From the NCBI GenBank assembly GCA_028282325.1, contig JANQID010000104.1, forward strand, positions 1 to 54,153: DNA of 54,153 nucleotides. The letters run 5' to 3'. The notes below the pieces were generated by a model. That model saw only the letters and a list, made by a program, of their open reading frames with translations, did not search any database and was not told the origin of the DNA. The translations under genes were made by a program, and so were the position numbers. This DNA comes from Chloroflexaceae bacterium (GTDB lineage: Bacteria; Chloroflexota; Chloroflexia; Chloroflexales; Chloroflexaceae). Positions 50,004 through 54,153 of this stretch are shown one piece after another; position 1 is the stretch's first letter, and every line of letters begins with the position of its first letter.

Positions 50004-51995
50004 ATGGGACAACGGAACGCTACAATCAACCTTACATTTCAAGAATGGCTTCAACACTGCACCACCGTCGAGCGTGAAACCCTGGCTTCGCTCTGGGGCA
50101 TTGGGCAGTGTCAGAGCGCTGATGCGCAGCCGGATGAACTCGATGCCTCCGCATTTCTCAACCACTGCGCAGTCCAGCGAGCGCTTGCACAGCTCGATGC
50201 CGTTACTTACGCAGCCCTGGAGCGTGTGCTGGCTGAAGGCGGACGCATTCGAGCGGATCTTCTTGAGCGCGAGTTCGGAGCCATTCGTGACTATACCGGC
50301 GTAATCAGTCCACGTACGTATCTGCTGTCACACCGATCTGAGCCATCGTCTACCGAACGATTGTTTGTGATGGGGCTACTCCATCCGCTGGTTTATGATT
50401 CTCAACGAGAATATGTGATACCTGCCGATCTGCAAGCCTTTTTGCCGTCCGTTTCGCCGCGCGAACATACGCTGCATCTGGAAGCGACCGCCAGCCCGCA
50501 GACTGTCGCCGCCGCCGATGTCGCACGCCTGGAACGTGATAGCGTTGATATGTTGATCCTGGCTCAGGCAGGCGAGTTGGAATGCATCTCCAATCGTGGA
50601 TTGAGCAAGGCCAGCCTGGTTCGGCTGGCGCGACGCTGGGGCGTGGATCGATCGCATTTGCGCGATGTCGTCTACGAGCGCCACTGGGCATACCTCCACT
50701 TTTTACGTTCGATCTTGCAAAGCGCGCGCCTACTGCGCATCGCTGCCGATCAGCGTTTGCGCCCAACCGGCGCCGCGGTCGAGTGGCTGCGCGCCTCACG
50801 ATACGAGCGGCAGCGTCGTCTTGTCGAAGGATGGGTGCGGAGCGATTGGGACGAACTCGATGCCATTCAGGGCATTCGCATAACACGACCGACGCCTGAG
50901 CGAGATCTTGAGAGGACTCGCCGCACGATTCTCGCCTTGCTGTCACAAGCACCGCCCAAAGAATGGGTGGCCTGGTCAGAATTTCTCGACGAGGTTCAGC
51001 GCGCCAGCCCCGATTTCGCCCGTCCCAACGGGCGTTACGACGCCTGGGGATTGGCAGATCATCGCGGGCGGTCGCTCGATGGTTTCGAGCACTGGCGCGA
51101 CGTCGAAGGCAGCCAGCTCATCGCCAGTATCGGCGTGAGTCTGCGCTGGCTGGGTCTCATCGACCACGGTCTGGCGTCTGATCCTGCGGGCGAGCGCAAA
51201 CATCCCGTCGCTTTTCGGATCACGCCGCTCGGCGCCGCTCTGCTGGATCTTGCATCGCAACCGGAGGAGGAAGCCTGGGAGGCGCCGGTGGTTCAAGGAA
51301 CGTTCGAAGTGATTGTCCCACCGCGCGCACGACTGTTTGATCGTTTCCAGATCAGTCGCATCGCGACAAAAGTCGCTGGCGACGCTCGCGACGACGCCGA
51401 GATCTACCGCCTTACAGCGGCGAGCATTCACGTCGCTCTTGAGCGTGGCATCGAGATCGAAGCCGTCATCGCATTTCTGGAGCGCGCCGGCGGCGTCGAA
51501 TTGCCGCCCAACGTCGCCTACAACTTACGCTCCTGGGCCAGCCAGTATGGACGTCTGCGGCTGCGCCAAGCCGCTGTGTTACAGTCTGATGATCCGTTGT
51601 TGCTGACCCAGATTAAGCATGACCGGCAGCTGCGGCTGCCGCCGGTCGAAGCGTTGAATGACACGACGTGGATGCTCGACAGCGGTGACGCCAGATCTCT
51701 CGCGGCGGCGTTGGGCAAAGCCGGGTACAGCCTCGCAACTACGCTTGCGGCTGACGAGGCTGCCGGAAAGCGCCACGATCTTACCGTGCTGGCGGCGGCG
51801 TTGCAATTCTATACCCGCGCCTGCGACCAACTGCATATCGAGAACGATGTTAGTGCGGCGATGCTCCGCCGCTTCGAACGCCTCATCGACGAACGCCAGC
51901 GCGAGAACGCCGCCCGGATCGCCGACGAGGCCTTTGCCAGGCTGCAAGAGGCGTTGGAGCAACAATTGCCGTCACATTCAGGCAACGGCGTATAG
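50004..51995 (+). CDS. XPB/Ssl2 N-terminal-like protein (Helicase_C_3 family)
   Basis: About 663 residues. A helical N-terminal part with winged-helix-like units (LEREFGAIRDYTGVISPRTY; SKASLVRLARRWGVDRSHLR), and a C-terminal part matching the Helicase_C_3 (PF13625) domain found at the start of XPB/Rad25: FEVIVPPRARLFDRFQISRI, then RGIEIEAVIAFLERAGG and LPPNVAYNLRSWASQYGRL. No helicase motifs are present. Role unknown; DNA binding is likely. The ATG at 50004 is chosen because a TTG start at 49965 would lie inside the -35 box. recO follows 19 bases later. Confidence 0.78.
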   Translation: MGQRNATINLTFQEWLQHCTTVERETLASLWGIGQCQSADAQPDELDASAFLNHCAVQRALAQLDAVTYAALERVLAEGGRIRADLLEREFGAIRDYTGVISPRTYLLSHRSEPSSTERLFVMGLLHPLVYDSQREYVIPADLQAFLPSVSPREHTLHLEATASPQTVAAADVARLERDSVDMLILAQAGELECISNRGLSKASLVRLARRWGVDRSHLRDVVYERHWAYLHFLRSILQSARLLRIAADQRLRPTGAAVEWLRASRYERQRRLVEGWVRSDWDELDAIQGIRITRPTPERDLERTRRTILALLSQAPPKEWVAWSEFLDEVQRASPDFARPNGRYDAWGLADHRGRSLDGFEHWRDVEGSQLIASIGVSLRWLGLIDHGLASDPAGERKHPVAFRITPLGAALLDLASQPEEEAWEAPVVQGTFEVIVPPRARLFDRFQISRIATKVAGDARDDAEIYRLTAASIHVALERGIEIEAVIAFLERAGGVELPPNVAYNLRSWASQYGRLRLRQAAVLQSDDPLLLTQIKHDRQLRLPPVEALNDTTWMLDSGDARSLAAALGKAGYSLATTLAADEAAGKRHDLTVLAAALQFYTRACDQLHIENDVSAAMLRRFERLIDERQRENAARIADEAFARLQEALEQQLPSHSGNGV

Positions 51996-52014
51996 CTTGA
52001 CTGTATGAGGTTTT

Positions 52015-52791
52015 ATGCGCGAACGCGTTTACCGAACTGAAGCCCTAATTCTACGGCGGAATGACTTCAACGAAGCGGATCGACTGCTGCTGCTCGCCAC
52101 GCCGAACGGCAAGCGCCGCTTGATCGCGAAAGGCGTGCGCAAAACAACCAGCCGTCTGGCCGGCAGCCTGGAGTTGTTCACCCATACCAATATGCTGGCC
52201 GCGACCGGGCGCAACCTTGACATCATCACGCAAAGCCAGACGATCCAGGGGTTTAGCACCTTGCGCGCCGAATTGCCGCGCCTGAGCTGCGCTTATTACA
52301 TTACCGAGTTGTACGACAAATTTACAATCGAAGAAGCCGAAGAAAATCGGCAGTTGTTCGCGCTTCTGATCCAGACTTTCACCGCTTTGGAAACTACTGC
52401 GAATCTCGACCTGGTGCTCCGCGCATACGAGTTGCGCTTGCTTCATCAGAGCGGATATCGGCCCCACCTCCACCGCTGTGCGGCGAGCCACGAACTGCTC
52501 ACCGAAGAAGCGAATCGGTTTAGTCCAACACTCGGCGGCGCACTCGATCCGCGCTATGCCCACACTGATCGCAATGCACTGCCGATGAGCCTGAATGCAT
52601 TCAAACTGCTGCGCTACTTGCAAACATTGGAAGATCAACCGGGAAAGCCCTATGCCGGATTGGAACGGCTACGTATTTCAACCAGCCTGCATAAAGAAGT
52701 TGCAGAGCTCCTACGTTCTTACATACGTACATTACTAGAGCGCGAGCTCAAAACGGTTGCGTTTCTTGAAGACGTGATGCGTGATGTATGA
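52015..52791 (+). CDS. recO: DNA repair protein RecO
   Basis: 258 residues. N-terminal OB fold with YRTEALILRRNDFNEADRLL and KGVRKTTSRLAGSLELFTHT, then the helical domain. RecO helps load RecA at gaps. In other RecO proteins a four-Cys zinc site lies after the helix LLHQSGYRP; here the line is HLHRCAASHELL and then GGALDPRYAH, so only one Cys remains and the zinc is probably lost. The stop overlaps the next frame by 4 bases. Confidence 0.93.
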   Translation: MRERVYRTEALILRRNDFNEADRLLLLATPNGKRRLIAKGVRKTTSRLAGSLELFTHTNMLAATGRNLDIITQSQTIQGFSTLRAELPRLSCAYYITELYDKFTIEEAEENRQLFALLIQTFTALETTANLDLVLRAYELRLLHQSGYRPHLHRCAASHELLTEEANRFSPTLGGALDPRYAHTDRNALPMSLNAFKLLRYLQTLEDQPGKPYAGLERLRISTSLHKEVAELLRSYIRTLLERELKTVAFLEDVMRDV

Positions 52792-52835
52792 TCGCAGCAT
52801 ATGATGATCGGCGTTCTATGCAAAGGAGTACCGGC

Positions 52836-53534
52836 ATGGCTTACGTTGACAAGTTAATCGGACACGATGAGCAAATACTGTATGTAGCACGACAGCATAT
52901 ATTCGTGCTCATCAGTCACGTAGTGACCGAATTACTGGTCATTGCCGTACTCGTCGCCGCCGGCGTCGTGTCCAATACCGCATTCCAGCGCTCCCCCGTA
53001 CCGGACTGGCTTGGCAGTGTGTCGGCAAGCACGTTGATTCTGCTGGTCTGTACCGGCCTCAGTCTCTTTGTATTGCTTAGCGGGTTGCTTGACTATTGGC
53101 GCTGGAATACTGAGCAGTACATTATCACCGACCGCCGCGTGCTGCAATTGCGCGGCATTTTCAATAAGTCGGTCATCGATTCCTCGCTTGAGAAGATTAA
53201 CGACATCGAGTTGCGCCAGAATATTCTGGGGCGGATCTTCAATTTTGGCACAATCGCAATCCTGACCGCATCCGGTGACGATGGCATTAATGTGATGGAT
53301 CGCATCGAAGCGCCGCTCGATTTCAAGCGCATAATGCTGGAAGCCAAGAATATGCATGATCATGCGTATGGCTATTTGCCCCCGCGCGCAGCTCATGCCC
53401 AGAACAGACGAACTGCAAATACGTCCGCTGAAATCCAGAATATGTTGCAGGATTTGGCGACGCTGCGTGATCGTGGTATTCTCTCTAGCGATGAGTTCGA
53501 GGCGAAAAAGCGCGAGCTCCTGAATCGCATCTAA
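52836..53534 (+). CDS. PH-domain membrane protein with SHOCT tail
   Basis: About 232 residues. Two membrane helices (ELLVIAVLVAAGVV and STLILLVCTGLSLFVLLSGL) precede a bacterial PH (bPH2/YdbS) domain with EQYIITDRRVLQLRGIF and ENINDIELRQNI-type lines (KINDIELRQNILGRIFNFGT). The C-terminus is a SHOCT motif (MLQDLATLRDRGILSSDEFE). Both modules are found in envelope proteins of unknown role. ATG at 52836 follows AAAGGAG; an upstream frame to 52788 lacks one. Confidence 0.82.
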   Translation: MAYVDKLIGHDEQILYVARQHIFVLISHVVTELLVIAVLVAAGVVSNTAFQRSPVPDWLGSVSASTLILLVCTGLSLFVLLSGLLDYWRWNTEQYIITDRRVLQLRGIFNKSVIDSSLEKINDIELRQNILGRIFNFGTIAILTASGDDGINVMDRIEAPLDFKRIMLEAKNMHDHAYGYLPPRAAHAQNRRTANTSAEIQNMLQDLATLRDRGILSSDEFEAKKRELLNRI

Positions 53535-53550
53535 TACGTTCTCTTTTATT

Positions 53551-54153
53551 ATGTCAAGCAATATGTACGCCGAGATTGAAGCCGCACGCGCGTTCATCGC
53601 CGATCACACCGGGACTCAGCCCCGCATTGGCCTCATCCTCGGCTCCGGCCTTGGTTCGCTGGCCGATGCGCTCTCACAGGCAACAGTCATAAGGTATGCC
53701 GAGATTCCCGGCTTCTTCGAGCCGACCATCCCCGGCCATCGCGGCGAACTTGCAATCGGTATGCTGGCCGGGCAGCCGATTGCGGCGCTACGCGGGCGCT
53801 TCCATTTCTACGAAGGCTATACGATGCAGCAGATTACCTTCCCGGTGCGCGTACTCCGTGCGCTGGGCTGTGAAACGCTGATCGTGACCAACGCCGCCGG
53901 CGGGTTGCGCACTGACTGGTGCGTCGGTGACATTATGCGCATCGCCGATCAGATCTTTCTGCCGGGGATGGTCGGGCATCACCCGCTGATCGGCTTGAAC
54001 GACGATCGGCTTGGCCCGCGATTCCCGGCGATGGTCGGCGCGTTTGATAATGCGCTGGTTCCGACGACGCGCGCTGTAGCCAGAGACCAGGGAATCGTTC
54101 TCCGCGAGGGCGTGTACGCCATGCTCAGCGGGCCGCACTTCGAGAGCGCCGCC
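53551..54153 (+). CDS. punA: Purine nucleoside phosphorylase (partial)
   Basis: The first 201 codons are in the window and run off the right edge. RIGLILGSGLGSLADAL, PGFFEPTIPGHRGEL, RGRFHFYEGYTMQQ, TNAAGGLRTDWCVGDIM and AMLSGPHFESAA identify the trimeric inosine/guanosine phosphorylase family, with the phosphate loop, the active-site His and the Glu of the base site in place. It splits purine nucleosides into base and ribose 1-phosphate. About 70 residues are missing at the end. A second ATG 12 bases later is possible. Confidence 0.95.
   Translation, partial: MSSNMYAEIEAARAFIADHTGTQPRIGLILGSGLGSLADALSQATVIRYAEIPGFFEPTIPGHRGELAIGMLAGQPIAALRGRFHFYEGYTMQQITFPVRVLRALGCETLIVTNAAGGLRTDWCVGDIMRIADQIFLPGMVGHHPLIGLNDDRLGPRFPAMVGAFDNALVPTTRAVARDQGIVLREGVYAMLSGPHFESAA

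Noticed and set aside
1-54153. Search for cas genes, tRNA, rRNA and riboswitches
   Set aside because: Reading both strands showed none that I could support. The array is therefore an orphan within this window.

Overview
The window looks like chromosomal DNA of a GC-rich bacterium of the Chloroflexota, most likely class Chloroflexia. The grounds are family content and style: a DUF4058 remnant, a XPB/Ssl2-N-like gene placed directly before recO, secreted ETGH/FGYP-repeat proteins, and a complete nuoA-to-nuoN complex I cluster. No taxonomic marker (rRNA, tRNA) was found, so this placement is inference.

Layout. 1-2354 is an accessory patch: a type I-E-style CRISPR array (99-708) without cas genes, cut at both ends inside a repeat, then a decayed IS3-family element, an ISAs1-family transposase fragment and a frameshifted DUF4058 fragment. 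2458-3315 is a YitT-type membrane protein. 3512-19395 (minus strand) is a 14-gene NADH:quinone oxidoreductase (complex I) cluster in the order nuoA to nuoN with a clear promoter upstream of nuoA; it carries a small family of dispersed palindromes and a 7-bp tandem repeat. 19559-22209 is a second accessory patch: a TcmP (three-Cys-motif partner) gene and a DUF5131/Gp37-Gp68 gene bracketed by homologous remnants of a NACHT-type gene.

22330-34270 holds housekeeping and surface genes: NADP isocitrate dehydrogenase, a CBS-domain protein, two paralogous secreted LGFP-like repeat proteins, ComEC without its hydrolase domain, a CinA-like/nucleotidyltransferase pair, hisD, yggT and a membrane-anchored spermidine-synthase-like protein. 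34283-39070 (minus) has two unknown membrane proteins and xseB-xseA-accB ending in a terminator. 39173-42868 is a large CHAT-NACHT-HEAT protein. 43047-46502 (minus) is a NAD salvage group: nicotinamidase-like hydrolase, glutamine-dependent NAD synthetase and an NrtR-type regulator with a 21-bp palindromic operator overlapping its own promoter. 46672-49250 is a rhamnose/glycosyltransferase group, followed by a degenerate receiver protein, a probably leaderless XPB/Ssl2-N-like gene, recO, a PH-domain protein and the start of purine nucleoside phosphorylase, which leaves the window.

How they fit together. Complex I and isocitrate dehydrogenase are core respiration. NAD supply is represented twice (the NrtR group, and the CinA-like/adenylyltransferase pair). 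Three possible defence elements stand out: the orphan CRISPR array, the TcmP-DUF5131 cassette inside NACHT debris, and the CHAT-NACHT protein with an altered P-loop. The best candidates for new biology are the TcmP-DUF5131 cassette and the CHAT-NACHT protein.
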